A DNA stretch of 64,000 bases from Enchytraeus crypticus (GCA_905160935.1 CAJHZI010000183.1:410001-474000); one strand, 5' to 3'. Positions 1-11,525 are shown, counted from the stretch's first letter. The notes: generated by a model from the sequence alone, not told the origin. Made by a program: numbers and translations.

Positions 1-654
1 CAATACTGAAAGTAACCAGAAGGCAAAAGCATTTATTTGTTATAGTTCGGTTACCACGAGGACCCAGGATTCACTGTCTCTCTGGTCGACTTTAGGACTC
101 CGTCTTATTTACACTTTAGGATCTCTTCTCTTAAATCTCTTTAGAGCCTAAAGGCAGTAATGGTCCATCTGTAAACGGAGGAATTCAAGATGTCCCGGTT
201 AATAACCATTTCATCTATCTTCCTCGTTCAACTGCTCTTTTCTTCATTGATCTCATTATGAGCCGCTATTGTTAAGTCTTAAATGTAGCCGAGATTTTTC
301 CATTAATCAAAACATCCATTTATTCAACAGCTGTCTAATTAATTCATCACTTTTATTAACATAAACAAAATTAAGACGAAAATGTAGATTGAATTTTTTA
401 TAAATAGTTTTATTCAATGGAAGAGAAATCCTTGGGTGCCTATAACATAACATGTATTATTGTATATCTACATGTATAGGACTTTGCATGTACAAAATAT
501 GAAACAGTATTTTGCTAAACAAATAATAAATAGTTGAATACTAAGAGGCTTTGATATTTACTATATGTATTGTTCTATGTCTGATAATAACATGACTGAT
601 AATTAAAATTCTCATTCTACACAAATATTAATGATCATAACATAGGCCCTAATA
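1..654. other. AT-rich non-coding DNA, nothing recognised
   Basis: No open frame, RNA gene or clear repeat is visible. The sequence is AT-rich with short homopolymer runs. Confidence 0.5.
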
Positions 655-787
655 TTACAACAATTAGAGTGCTACAGTCATCAATGTCAACAAAGAGCAC
701 TATTAAAACAAAAACCAAAAGAGCTAGCAAAAAGAAGGTCCAAAAACGGTGCAAATTACAAAATCCGGAAAATCAGTCAAAAGACCA
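655..787 (+). repeat. Repeat D, copy 1
   Basis: Begins with CAATTAGAGTGCTACAGTCA and continues through GAGCACTATTAAAAC and GGTGCAAATTACAAAATCC. The same order of motifs recurs at 6742-6855 and 45186-45310 on the plus strand, and in reverse at 22055-22150 and 32010-32150. It is a dispersed repeat of about 130 bp. It is not visibly tRNA-derived, and its class is unknown. Confidence 0.7.
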
Positions 788-1108
788 ATAATATTAAATA
801 AGTACTTGAACGTAATATTATTACTCACCAGACTAACATACAGACTAGGATCCTGATATATAAGTTATATAATTCAAATGTTAAATGTCCCTCAAAATAC
901 TAGAAACATTTTATATTCTCTTACTGGCTTCAAATATCCACACATGGTTAATCCACACATTTCACTCTCATTCCTTACAAGATAAGACCAAAATATAAAA
1001 GCAGTGACTCCTTAAGAAGCTAATATATCATTCGTGATTTAAAACTGACTCCAACCTTCACTCAAGTTATAGATATAGGTTGATTGATTGACTAATTGCT
1101 GGTTAATT

Positions 1109-1232
1109 CGCCACTGCCAGTCGGTAAGACACTCGACCGCGGATCAGTATGTGCGGGGTTCAAATCCTGGGCTCGCCCGTCACTGACATCGTTTTCGAGT
1201 GAGGAAACTGACGTTACCCTTAGCTTAGCTTT
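1109..1232 (+). repeat. SINE-A copy 1 (tRNA-derived)
   Basis: Contains a tRNA-like A-box region (GTCGGTAAGACACTCGACC), a B-box GGTTCAAATCC, and the family's 3' body CACTGACATCG..GAGTGAGGAAACTGACG. Other copies lie at 4376-4500, 4848-4945, 13526-13650, 29850-29973 and 47686-47808. The 3' end runs into a (TTGA)n tract at 1232-1304. Confidence 0.8.
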
Positions 1233-1304
1233 ATTGATTGATTGATTGATTGATTTACTGATTGACTGATTGACTGATTAATTGACGGATTGATTGATTG
1301 ATAT
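1232..1304. repeat. (TTGA)n microsatellite
   Basis: Imperfect ATTG/ACTG tetranucleotide repeats directly abut the 3' end of SINE-A copy 1. They could be the SINE's simple-sequence tail or the pre-existing target. Confidence 0.8.
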
Positions 1305-1794
1305 GACTCCGGCGCCTGGGTGCTATCGGTTGAATGGATCAGCGGGCTAATTGTTACTCAATTGCTTTCCAGCGACTCGCGCTTGAATGGAGAATATCGT
1401 CTCGCCTCAGTGACTAAATCTACTGACTGCACGAGACTGGTTTAGACCCGAGCCATGGATGACTGAGCGATGCCATGATGTCCAGACCGAGTCCAACACA
1501 GGAAGTAGATTTCCAGGCAAATGAGTGTGTTTAAGAGATGGCTAAAATATTCTAGAGTTTTTGATATTCATAGACCGCTCAAGCTGACTAAGAATTACGA
1601 ATACTGGAATCTGTAGTTGCTACCATATATATTATTCATCATGATTGCAGAATTAAAGTATGAAATGAAACGTTAGACTTTTTTCCTTTATATCGATATT
1701 TGATGATGAACAGGGCGTAAAAGTCTCTTACTGAATTATATCTTTTTATGGCAGTTTGAAACCACCTCTGAAGCCTTATTTTTTCTAAGTTACA

Positions 1795-1900
1795 TTCTAC
1801 ATATTTTGTGAATGGATTAACTTGTTGATCTATGGAATGGTCTTTATGTGCAACTTATGGAGCGTGAAAGCAGACTCTGAGTATGCACTTGGAAGAACAA
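1795..1900 (+). repeat. Repeat E, 3' fragment
   Basis: The segment GAATGGATTAACTTGTTGAT followed by GAGCGTGAAAGCAGACT is the reverse complement of part of the longer repeat E copy at 27530-27885. A similar piece lies at 14735-14815. Confidence 0.6.
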
Positions 1901-2469
1901 TAGTGAACAAATGACAGTATGCTTAATAATTATTGTTTCAATGTCTATATAGAACAACAAATCTTTTTCTTATAGCGGCTAGGTCAATAATTTATGGCTT
2001 GGAATGTCAATAAAAAATTCTATCTTATTCGCTTTTGTAAGATTGCTAAGAATGAAATATTTAGCTCATATGATTAATGAGAATTTCAGCATCTATGCTG
2101 CTAAGTCTTTCTTCAATTAGAATGGCGCTTGACACTTAGTTAAAACCAATATTAGCAATAGGAATAAAAGATTAGTTTTTAAATTGAAAACTGCTACTGA
2201 CGCAAGTCTTCTATTGAAAGTCTGAATTGGAATCACTCATTGCTGATGATTCTTTTAGCCGCCATCGAACGACACTTAACCTGATGGAGGCCTTTTCTGT
2301 AACGGGAGTCACAAATGACATCCGGTTTTAGATGACATGGAAAGATATCTCTTCCTGTATTTCCTGTATTTCAGTTTCCGATGGCAAGCCAGTTACACGA
2401 TAGAAATCACATGTGGAGAAATGACGGTGTTCTGGAAGAAATAATGTGAAATATTAAACTTATCACATC

Positions 2470-2860
2470 AATGTTACAATCTAGTTCTGCTGGTGTAATT
2501 GTCAAATACCAGTCTCATGTCCTACTATTCAACTAATGTGCTCTCAACTTATGACGATGTGTTTTCAACTCATGACATTGTGTTACAAACTCATGACAAT
2601 GTGCTCCCAACTCATGACAATGTGCTTTCAACTCATGACAATGTGCTCCCAACTCATACATATATGTGCACCTAACTCATGTCTATGTGCACCTAACTCA
2701 TGACAGTATGCTCATCATGACAATGTACTCTTCATAACAATATATGTGCTCCCAATTCATGACATGCGCTCAACTTATGACAACTTGTTCTCAACTCATA
2801 ACAGCTAATTCTCAAGTTATAAATTCATGACAATTTGCTCCTATATTATATATGACACCT
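2470..2860. repeat. Degenerate tandem repeat, CTCATGACAATGTG type
   Basis: About fifteen diverged units of roughly 20-26 bp built on CAACTCATGACAATGTGCTC. Unit length and sequence drift, and there is no coding potential. Confidence 0.7.
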
Positions 2861-3389
2861 TGCTGCTACTTTTCAAAACATATATAGGCCTAAAATAGAA
2901 ATTTGTTATCTTTCACTGTTTAGGGCCCTCTATAGTCTAGACCTATAATAGAAATTTCCATCAATTGTGAACACTAAAATATTTGAATTAGCATATTACT
3001 AAATCTGCAAAAGTATATATTTATTAGAACAAAGTTTCACGACGGTGAAAGTTTTTTTGCCAACAAATTACAAAATAAATTACAATGCCATATCACTAAT
3101 GATCATAACAGCAAATATGCACAGGCCAAATTTATGCCTTTGCAACTTTCATTCGTCTTTGAACCTAATTGTTTTAAGATGTGAATGATCAATAATTAAG
3201 AAAAAATGCAAAATCATTTCATAAGAAACTTTTTCCAAAGGCGTAAACACATTAATTCCAAACACTTGGATTAAAGAATTAAAGCGAGGCCTTTGTGATG
3301 AGCTCAATTTGTTGGTCGAATAAGTGCTCTTCAATGAGAATGATCGAGTTAAATATGTTTCTTAGTTCTGCTATTAAGCAGATCAATAA

Positions 3390-3600
<211 letters not shown>

Positions 3601-4375
3601 ACACAAAGAGATAATCAATAAGTAAGTCTATTTGTAATTTTTCTTTAAAGCAACATGTAATCAACAGTCATATATTTTTCAGCAATAATCGTAAGTCTAT
3701 TAATAGACGTCTTCTTAAAGTTAATTAACAATTTTTAATATTGCGTTTTTATCATGTAGCTTTCAACTTATGGTTTTATATTATTGCTTAAATTAACTAA
3801 GCAAAATTAAGCAGAAGAAATGCTTTTATCTTTTAAGAAAACATTTCACCAAAGCTTAGCATTACACTAGAAACGAAACATACACATAGTTGTTCAGTAC
3901 ATTACAACAATATTACACATTTCAAAACTTTTGCAATTATCAATAGTCATGTTAATCTGAATTTATAACTTTATATATCTTGCGATATATTTGTAGTTAA
4001 ATTTCATAATTTTTAAGCTACTATTACTGATGAATAACAGTGAGTCAAGTGATGCTATAACTGAATTATTTTACTTGCCTTGTCACTGCTCTCATGCCCA
4101 TTTGCAGAATCTTTTCCACTTGTCAGGACAACGAAACTCTAAGGTTCCAATTAAAATTCTTAATCAATCCACTGGCTCGGTGCGAATAGCCAAAACAATT
4201 AACGCTAACCAAGTCCAGATATCTTGTGCAGACGTGGAATGAGAATGCCTGGAAGCTATCTGACTGAGGTAGTGACTGTAGTCTAAGTGAAATTGAAATT
4301 GGCAGCCATATTTGAAGCATGATGTGATGGATGAACCTTTAATACGTTATTTAGGCAAAAGCAAAGCTGGCAAAG

Positions 4376-4500
4376 TGAAGGTTAACGTCAGTTTCTTCAC
4401 TCGAAAGCGATGTCAGTGACAGGCGAGCCCAGGATATGAATCCCGCACCATCTGATCCGCGGTCGAGTATCTTACCTTACTTCGCCACTGGCTCCAGCCA
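4376..4500 (-). repeat. SINE-A copy 2
   Basis: Reverse-complement SINE-A: GTTAACGTCAGTTTCTTCAC, then GGCGAGCCCAGGATATGAATC (degenerate B-box) and the A-box side ending CGCCACTGGCTCC. Confidence 0.8.
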
Positions 4501-4847
4501 TATAGGAATCATTGTAATCGGTGCATTCTTTCTAATAGACCACAAGAGAGATGCTAATAATGGGCCCATTTTTATGTGCAGTTGTTGTTCTAGAATGATT
4601 TACAAATCATACAATGAATGGTGATAATAATAAGCAAAAATAAATACTGATATTTGATTTTCTATTACAGATTATTAAGTAATTCTTAAACACAATGTGA
4701 AGAAATATAGTGAAATAGCGGATTTCTTGAAGATAAAAACTTAAAATATATTTCTTAAACAATTCATGTGTTTGAATTTATCTTAAACAGAGTCTAATAT
4801 ACTATGATGGTACTCCGTACTGGAAATAGTATTGTTTAATATTCAAT

Positions 4848-4945
4848 GCCGGGCTGAGCAGCTGGCATGTTGGCACAAAGTTCGACTGTGGATCAGTATG
4901 TGCAAGATTCAAAACTAGTACTGGCTAAGTCGCTGAGAAGCTTTC
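4848..4945 (+). repeat. SINE-A copy 3, strongly diverged
   Basis: Only the centre is well preserved (GACTGTGGATCAGTATGTGC followed by a degenerate B-box AGATTCAAAAC). The flanks are barely alignable. Confidence 0.45.
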
Positions 4946-5039
4946 GAAACCGGAAAAAATTAAACTGATTAGGCTCTAGAATTTAATGATTATTTAGAGT
5001 CCGGTTTATGAAGGAATGTAGGAAAGTCTATAAGTCTTA

Positions 5040-5278
5040 AATGTTTTAGCAATAGGAAGAAGAGTTGGACTGGACACATCCCAAGGGGTGTAGGTCTAAT
5101 AATAGAGGTCATATAGGGTAGAATGGAAGGGAAAAGCGACAGGAGCAGGCCGAGATTAGATATGTTAGATGATTTAAAGACCCATGCATATGTGGAAATG
5201 AAGAGGAGAGCGGAAGACAGAGACGAGTGGAGGCGTTATATACCATGGACCTGCCAATAGCAATGCACTAAGAGAGAC
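5040..5278 (+). mobile_element. Non-LTR retrotransposon 3' end, decayed
   Basis: Translating with frame changes gives GRMEGKSDRSRPRLDMLDD, then MKRRAEDRDEWRRYIPWTCQ. This is the usual C-terminal tail of reverse-transcriptase ORFs of RTE/CR1/jockey-like LINEs (GRPRLxxLDDxK then RRAEDRxxWRR). The last 50 bp (GAGGCGTTATATACCATGGA onward) recur at 40758-40815 on the plus strand and at 9598-9668 and 54193-54330 on the minus strand, so one family has left at least four 3' ends here. A GA microsatellite follows at 5279-5343. Confidence 0.8.
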
Positions 5279-5294
5279 AGAGAGAGAGAGAGAG

Positions 5295-5343
<49 letters not shown>
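5279..5343. repeat. (GA)n/(GATA)n microsatellite
   Basis: Pure GA and GATA repeats sit directly after the LINE 3' end. At least two other copies of the same 3' end are also next to short GA/CT runs, so the tract may derive from the element's tail. Confidence 0.9.
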
Positions 5344-5344
<1 letters not shown>

Positions 5345-5941
5345 GAAAGTCAGGTAAATATAATATCCTGGGAGACATACTCATCAGCCAGATAACTGGT
5401 TGAATCGTCTCAGCGGGGATTTGGGGATTTAGGGTTCTGGGTGCGCAAAGGAAACCAATGAGCGTTGAAAGAAGTCGATAATGAACCGATAGGATATCTC
5501 ACTGACACCCGCCGCCTAAATTAATGAGCGTTTAACTAGCGCACCCGTCTAGTATTACCGCTAACTGATAAGTATCTCAAGAGCATTAATTGTTAAGTGC
5601 TTCTAGTTATCATTTCTAGCTTAGATTTACCGTCGGTTTTACCGCTAAACGCATATAATGTAAGAGTGCATTTTTATAATAAAAGATTGACGTCAGTATT
5701 TTTCATAGACAATGCATAGTATGTTATACAATCTATAGTCTTCATTTCAAAAGATAATTGCCCAATTCTTATTCTGTCTCAATGTCTTACCTCTAGATTA
5801 GAAACGTAATTCCATTTCCTGGATTGTATAAAGTTTTATTAAAGCCAAAAGCCAAGTTTAACATCAGTTTTACGATAGACAGCATGTCAAGGACTGGAAG
5901 AACACTGGTTACTCTGGTTAAAAACTTAATAAATAACTTAT

Positions 5942-5955
5942 TACATGTATAGAGC

Positions 5956-6002
<47 letters not shown>

Positions 6003-6026
6003 GTTATATATATATATTTATATATG

Positions 6027-6066
<40 letters not shown>

Positions 6067-6089
6067 GTTATATACATGTATAGAGCATT
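5942..6089. repeat. (TA)n tracts flanked by a direct repeat
   Basis: Two TA tracts are separated by short ATGTTATATA units. The sequence ACATGTATAGAGCATTA occurs at both ends (about 5943 and 6073), indicating local duplication or slippage. Confidence 0.9.
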
Positions 6090-6194
6090 AGAGACCATAC
6101 CCTAATAATGTATAATGGCACAACGGCCCATTAGTATAAGGGTCTGATTACTCTATTTTCCAAATTTAATGTCAGACTAGAGAACTACAGGCCG

Positions 6195-6292
6195 TCTCAG
6201 AAGCGAGTTGACTTGGATTCGAACAGAATACCACTGTAACACAGAACGAACGCTGAACTAAAGCGCCATGCCACTTTGCCAGTTCATGACAA
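6195..6292 (-). repeat. tRNA-like SINE fragment
   Basis: On the minus strand GTGGCATGGCGCTTTAGTTC resembles an A-box segment and CTGTTCGAATCCAAGTC carries a good B-box. The spacing fits a tRNA-derived SINE head; no further family member was identified. Confidence 0.5.
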
Positions 6293-6422
6293 TAAATTTC
6301 AATTATTTTCTGATTTGTTCACAAGCAATTTGAGACAATAATCAACACTGTATAAACACCCATTTAGAAGATATATAATACTGTATATAGTTAACATTCA
6401 CGTACAAAATACTAACAACTGT

Positions 6423-6706
6423 TTACAGCTTTTCCAGACATCTGGAATTGGTCAGAAGTTCTCTAAGAATACGCCATGTTTGTTTGGCAGCTGCATCCAT
6501 AGACGAGGCTGATTTACCTCTGAAAAGATCGAGATTTGGGAGAAAATAGTGAGGACATCTTCGATTCTGAAGACAAGAGATGAGCTGGAGAAGGATGCCG
6601 TTGATTCTATCTCCAAGACAAGCCTCGTCCCATTCCATCTCTCGAGGGTGCTTCTCACACTCGTAGAGGAGCAACGTCTTCAGGTGATAATTCTCTATCG
6701 GCTTGC
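6423..6706 (-). CDS. mab-21: mab-21 exon 4 (residues 266-359, stop)
   Basis: Acceptor CATCTAAAAG|GCAAGCC. Encodes KPIENYHLKTLLLYECEKHP through RELLTNSRCLEKL and the stop codon. The overlapping frame in the same direction is a shadow. Confidence 0.95.
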
Positions 6707-9700
6707 CTTTTAGATGTAAAACAAAACAAAAGTAATCATATTAACAACAATTAGAGTGCTACAGTCATCAATTACAACATCGAGTACTATTAAGACAAAA
6801 TCAAGCCGGCGAGCAAAAAGATGGTCCAGAAACAGCAAAAAGAAGGTTCAAAAGCAAATAGTATAAAAGTAATACTAAAATATACACCTTTTATTAGTAA
6901 AACAAATAAGGAACCTTTTTGAAACAGAACAAATAAAATTATATGAAATAATATACGTTTATGAAATAAATAAAAAATAATTTGAAAAATATACCTTTTC
7001 CAGCTATTAATGTTAATCCCTTCGTAAAAGGCTATAACTTAGGCCCATTCACATGCACCTTAATGTTGGCTGTAGCTTGGAAATAATATGGCTTCTGAGG
7101 TGGCTTCCCATTGCCTTTCTCAGTTCGTGTACAGTCGCCTCTTAGGACACGTGCGGTGTACGGTTGGTCCATCTGCGTCTCTGACACAGCACAGGAACTA
7201 TTTATAGCCTACTTATAAATATTTCTTAGTAAATAGTTTTAAATTCCACTATATACTGTACATTATATGAATGAGACCGGTCATTAACGAATTGCAATAG
7301 AAAATATATCCACAGTATTTAATCATTTCATACCAGGTAAATCGAGGTGTTTATCTCTGAGTGTTTTTAGAATACTGAGACATTTTCTCCTGCAGCCGCC
7401 CAACAACAACATCATCTCAGACTGTCTGTATGATATGACCCAGGCATCTCCCTCTGCGGCTGACTGCTTGTCCTTCATGTATATGCTCTCCCGGGATAAC
7501 AAGTCAAAACCTGCAGAGCAATGTAATTTCGTAATGTAATGATGATAATGACAATAATGATTCGTGGATTCGAATCCCAGCCGCGCTGATCTGAGAGTAA
7601 AATATCGGCCATTCTATGGACTGGTTAACAGAAAATGTACTAAACTTCCTGACGGTTTAAACGTGATATTAAAAATTATAGATATCAACATAGTTGATCA
7701 TTTCACTATAATGCGTGTTTATTTTTACTTCTTACTTTGTTAATGATAATGTAGTTAATAATATAATTAATAATTATTCAAGCAAATGATTAGACAATCG
7801 ATAAATTATCTAATCAATTAATCAGCTAATTGATGATCTACGTAATTCAACGGGTTCAAATAATAGGCCTATAGGCTACAATTAATTATAATATAACTAA
7901 TAATAATTATAGTATAATTACGATTTATCATTGTAATTCCATTAAGTAACATAAATGAGTCTAAGAAATCCCTGCTTAAGTACAGACTATACCATACTAT
8001 ATACTATACTATATACTCTAGTAGGCCTATAGTATATGCATAACTCAAATGTTGTAATTAGTTAAATTGTCAAAATTCAACCTAATCTATCAAAGATATA
8101 ACTCACCCATATAACCAGGCCTGCAACTAAGAGAAACTGCAACTTAACTCACAGTCTAAAAATGCATTTACGTGTAGAATAGTTAATTATCAGTATTATA
8201 GTTTCCTTTCGTTAAGCAACACTAATGGTAGGCCCTAACTCGTCTTTATGAAAGGTTCAAGGTACACATTTCTATGCAACGTCTTTTCTTGAAATTAAGA
8301 GAACTAAGCCAACCAATTAGATGGTAGCAAGCATTAAGTGCCTCTGCTAACTTCGTCGTAGCAATCTCGTCGTCGAAGAATACGATTCTTAGCAAAATCT
8401 AAATCATATGCAATTCATTATTTGCAGTTGTAAGATATGGAAACATTTAATACAGTTCATATTATACTTTAGAAATTCTGAATTTCTCCGGTTAAATAAT
8501 TACCTTCAGTTTTAACTTCAGCGACAAGATTTGGGTTGGGCCACGGAATGTGGGGTATGGGCCAATGGGCGGCACTCCGGGGCCAGATCCCCGCGCATCT
8601 GAACGCTGGGATTATCTGGACGATGTACCTGTCCCGAATGCGGATCTTCACCTCCGAGGAGTCAGAGATGATCTTAACGGTTTCCCTGTAGCTGCACTTG
8701 TCCACGGCCTGTGCCACGAGCGTCTGAAACCTGGTGAAACAAAATCAAAAATGCAATTACAGTGCTCTCGTCGTCCTTGACAACATTTAAAGTTATGGAA
8801 TTAAATTCAAGCTGCGGTTTTCACATCGCAAAGATTCTGAAATTAGCAATGTTGTCAAGCAAATTGCCATATAATCTGTAATATCAGGCCTATTATCATT
8901 ATTATTAGTAATAATATCACAAATATTACCAACGTCAGAAAGAGCATTCGTTTGTGAGCGCCAAGGCTCCAGAAAAATTAAATTTAAATTTAAACGAATG
9001 GAAAAGTCTCAAATAGAGGTTTGGCTGGTGTAAGACAGAGAGGATTTGAGACAGTCTATTTGTATCTCGACCCTAGTTAAACTGGGATTCAAGGGGATGA
9101 TGATGATGATGATTAGTAATATTATCCTATTTACAAGCAACATCAACATCCATTTGACCTCTGACATAATTCAGTTTATAACTTGCAACTAAAATTAAAG
9201 CAGCTTAACTTTTCATGTCACTAGAAAGCGAATAAACTTTTAAGACAGTACTCTTTAATAAACTTTGCCCTTACCTATCATCGGTGATATAATATAAAAA
9301 TGAAAGAACTGAGTCAAAAAGCACTTCTACAATATATACACGTTTACTTTAAGACCCAATTATAGAGAGCTTTATCGTTTCTGACAGGTTAATATCAAAG
9401 TATCATTCATTTGCATGATTAATCATATCTTTGCTATTGATAGCTCTAACTATATTGCAGTAGTATACTATACATACATGATTAATCTTTCATATGCCTA
9501 TATAAGTGGATATCCATCTTATGCTGATTAACCTGGGCTTTGAACTCAGGCCACTTGCACCCGATACAAATACTCTAAACGCTAAGCCATATCTTTCCTC
9601 ATCTCTCTAAGTGCACTGCCTACTGTCAGGTCCATGGTATATAACGCCTCCACTCTTTTCTCTCCCCCATATATATTTTTAATATCAACATTATACTTAA

Positions 9701-11492
9701 ACAGTTGCGCAACTTATAGTCCATTATCCACATTATCAAATTAATTAATTAATTATTAATTATTTACAAATAATGTCTTCGATTTTAGTTCACTATAGAG
9801 GTTGTCATGGGTTCGGTTGACACATAGCTTGGGTTGGATTGGATTTGGTTGGGTCGGATAGGGTCAAATTTTTGTCGAAATGTGTGGGTTGGGTTGGTAT
9901 GGGTTCAGTTACTTCAACTTAAAGGTATAAAGAAAAATTGATTAAATTAAGAATAATAATTGATATAAAAGCTGTGCCTTTTCAATGGGATTCACAACAC
10001 AGTTTGTAAAAGAACGTGGTAATACTGATAATAGTTCATTTGAAAACGTTTATTGCATTATATTGTCCATATCAAATGTATTACTGTCCATTTGAGAGCT
10101 GGTTTTGGAAATAATCCATAAAAATGTGTTCGTTTAGTTAATACGAGGTCCCATAACGCCACGGGTTGGGTTGGGCTAGGATTTGAACTCTTAATTATGA
10201 GTTTTGATGGGTCCAGAAGGTTATGGATTGGGTTGGATTGTGGTTGGTTGCAACATTAGACGCATGTCAACTTCTGGTTCAACAGGGAATTGATCCTACG
10301 AACCTATAGGAGCAGCCAAGTGGAGTTTACAACTTTACAATGACTGTTCACGTCAAGCTATTTTAAATGTTGAAATTAAACGGTCAACATGAAATGGAAT
10401 CTTACCATTTGGTAATAAACTTAGCAACTATTCTTGCCATGCAATTTAATATTTTATATGCGATTTTATCCTTTTATATCTTTATTTCTTTTCATTACAT
10501 TTTATTTGTGAATTTTTTATTTTCAATGAAAAATTGCACCTCTGTTAGTTTTTACGCCGGCAATTTTATAAATTGAAATTTACAAATTTTTTATTAATAA
10601 CTGCATGCGATTAATGGATTGACTGAATCAAATGCCTAATAATTGCTAATTCTAAAATTGATATGCAAATTGACTGGTAACATGTTGTACTAAAAATAAA
10701 ATAAAATATAAAATGTAAAAAAGTGGGCTTAAATATTGTGAGAATATATTAAGATAATGATCTGACTGAGAAACTTAATTTAGAATAAATCTTAATATAA
10801 CACATTAGCAAAGGAATATATAGCATCATAAGATACAATATTAATACATATATTATATATACTGTATATAATAACTTTATATATAGGCCCTATACATATA
10901 TACAGTATTATATATATAATATTGTGATAGATTGTAATGTATAGGCCCTACCTGTAATAATTATGTATAGAGTGTATATATATAGTACATAATATGAGGT
11001 ACGTAGGCTATATGTTAAATAAGTATATAAACATGTGCATATATAGTATGTTTATAAATAAAAATAATTACATGTACAATATGTACAATGTGGTATTAAC
11101 CTGGATCGAATCTTCCTGGCAGAAAGATAACCAGAAGCAGTAATAAACTCAACCCACAAGGACATGGACCTCTTGCGTCCATCGCTCAGCTTCAACACGG
11201 CGCATCCCGGAATGGCTCCGTCATCCACGAAGTTGAACACACCCATCTGATTGAGGTACAGAACGACCTCGAACTCTGTGGGCGATATTACGTGAATTCC
11301 TTCGTAGTGACCGTTGATATCCGTGAGAGAGCTGACGAATCGCGGCTCCTGAACCTCCACTTCCTTGAGCACATCTTGGACGATCTTGCAGACCTCGCGC
11401 AGGGTCTTGCAGATGGAGAGTTTTCTAGTGTGGACGCGCTCGTTGTAGAACTTGTTGAGCTGAAAGATGAGCTTACTCTGTGCGGCCATCAT
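6423..11492 (-). CDS. mab-21: Mab-21 family protein (MAB21L1/2-type), complete, four exons
   Basis: The spliced reading is 11492-11101, 8730-8504, 7510-7334 and 6706-6423 (392, 227, 177 and 284 nt). It totals 1080 nt: 359 residues plus a stop, the same length as vertebrate MAB21L1/2. All junctions are GT-AG and the phases (2, 1, 1) join cleanly. The start MMAAQSK matches the family's MIAAQ-type start. Typical blocks follow: VQEPRFVSSL, ISPTEFEVVLYLNQMGVFNF, DGRKRSMSLWVEFITASGYL, GIWPRSAAHWPIPHIPWP, GGCRRKCLSILKTLRD, YECEKHPREMEWDEACLGDR, PHYFLPNLDLFRGK and the C-terminal LEKL. Mab-21 proteins have a nucleotidyltransferase fold related to cGAS and act in sensory-organ, eye and neural development; catalytic activity is not established for MAB21L1/2. 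Family assignment is direct from sequence. Function here is inferred from the family. The introns hold only repeats. Confidence 0.97.
6742..6855 (+). repeat. Repeat D, copy 2
   Basis: CAACAATTAGAGTGCTACAG followed by ACATCGAGTACTATTAAGAC and AAGCCGGCGAGCAAAAAG, as in the copy at 45186. Confidence 0.75.
7003..7190 (-). repeat. Repeat E, copy with shared 5' head
   Basis: Shares ATGGCTTCTGAGGTGGCTTC and CAGTCGCCTCTTAGGACACG with the copy at 27530-27885. On the minus strand this reads through the GAGGCGACT head motif shared with repeat C. Confidence 0.6.
7334..7510 (-). CDS. mab-21: mab-21 exon 3 (residues 207-265)
   Basis: Acceptor GCTCTGCAG|GTTTTGAC and donor TTACCTG|GTATGAA. Encodes FDLLSRESIYMKDKQSAAEG to LKTLRDKHLDLPG. 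No long open frame marks it, because the exon is short; it is recognised from the family alignment and splice phases. Confidence 0.93.
7511..8503 (-). other. mab-21 intron 2
   Basis: 993-bp AT-rich intron. It holds a SINE-B fragment at 7556-7640 and otherwise only low-complexity AT sequence. Confidence 0.85.
7556..7640 (+). repeat. SINE-B fragment (tRNA-derived)
   Basis: A B-box GGATTCGAATCCC is followed by GCCGCGCTGATCTGAGAGTA. The same B-box plus body is seen on the minus strand at 51780-51920, and the body alone at 49800-49880. The A-box half is missing here. Confidence 0.65.
8504..8730 (-). CDS. mab-21: mab-21 exon 2 (residues 131-206)
   Basis: Acceptor GTTTCACCAG|GTTTCAG and donor ACTGAAG|GTAATT. 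Encodes FQTLVAQAVDKCSY through VAEVKTEG, including the highly conserved GIWPRSAAHW block. Confidence 0.95.
8929..9114 (+). repeat. Repeat C copy 1, (GAT)n tail
   Basis: Starts within the family body (CCAACGTCAGAAAGAGCATT), continues through TAGTTAAACTGGGATTCAAG and ends in (GAT)n. It is truncated at the 5' side relative to the full copy at 44414-44641. Confidence 0.8.
9527..9602 (-). repeat. tRNA-like SINE fragment
   Basis: On the minus strand ATGGCTTAGCGTTTAGAGT (A-box-like) is followed about 35 bp later by CTGAGTTCAAAGCCC (B-box-like). Confidence 0.5.
9598..9668 (-). mobile_element. Non-LTR retrotransposon 3' end
   Basis: The reverse complement of GTCCATGGTATATAACGCCT matches the 3' tail of the LINE family at 5228-5278 and 40758-40815. 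Confidence 0.7.
9805..10255 (+). repeat. G/T-skewed GGGTTGG-rich stretch
   Basis: Repeated GGGTTGGGTTGG-type runs on the plus strand (9828-9910 and 10160-10255) with many GG and GGG tracts at short spacing. They look like degenerate tandem repeats and could form two-tetrad G-quadruplexes on this strand. They lie in mab-21 intron 1, as C-rich RNA in the transcript. Confidence 0.6.
11101..11492 (-). CDS. mab-21: mab-21 exon 1 (residues 1-130)
   Basis: Starts at ATGATGGCC and ends at CGATCCAG|GTTAATACC, so the Arg codon is split after two bases. It carries the N-terminal helix and the first part of the nucleotidyltransferase-like fold up to SARKIRSR. Confidence 0.95.
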
Positions 11493-11525
11493 CTTGAAGG
11501 AGTCTTATCGCAACGAATTCTTCAA

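Larger units (their letters stand above)
6707..7333 (-). other. mab-21 intron 3 with repeats D and E
   Basis: 627-bp intron. It contains a plus-strand repeat D copy (6742-6855) beginning about 35 bp from the exon 4 acceptor, and a repeat E copy (7003-7190). Confidence 0.85.
8731..11100 (-). other. mab-21 intron 1
   Basis: 2370-bp intron. It contains repeat C (8929-9114), a tRNA-like fragment (9527-9602), a LINE 3' end (9598-9668), a G/T-skewed stretch (9805-10255) and AT-rich sequence. The open frame at 10367-10576 is a chance frame in AT-rich DNA. Confidence 0.85.

Noticed and set aside
8550-8780. Plus-strand frame over mab-21 exon 2
   Set aside because: Shadow of the minus-strand mab-21 exon, which has family homology; likewise the frame at 11292-11546.
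10367-10576. Hydrophobic 69-codon plus frame in mab-21 intron 1
   Set aside because: Phe/Ile-rich composition expected from AT-rich DNA; no splice signals or similarity.
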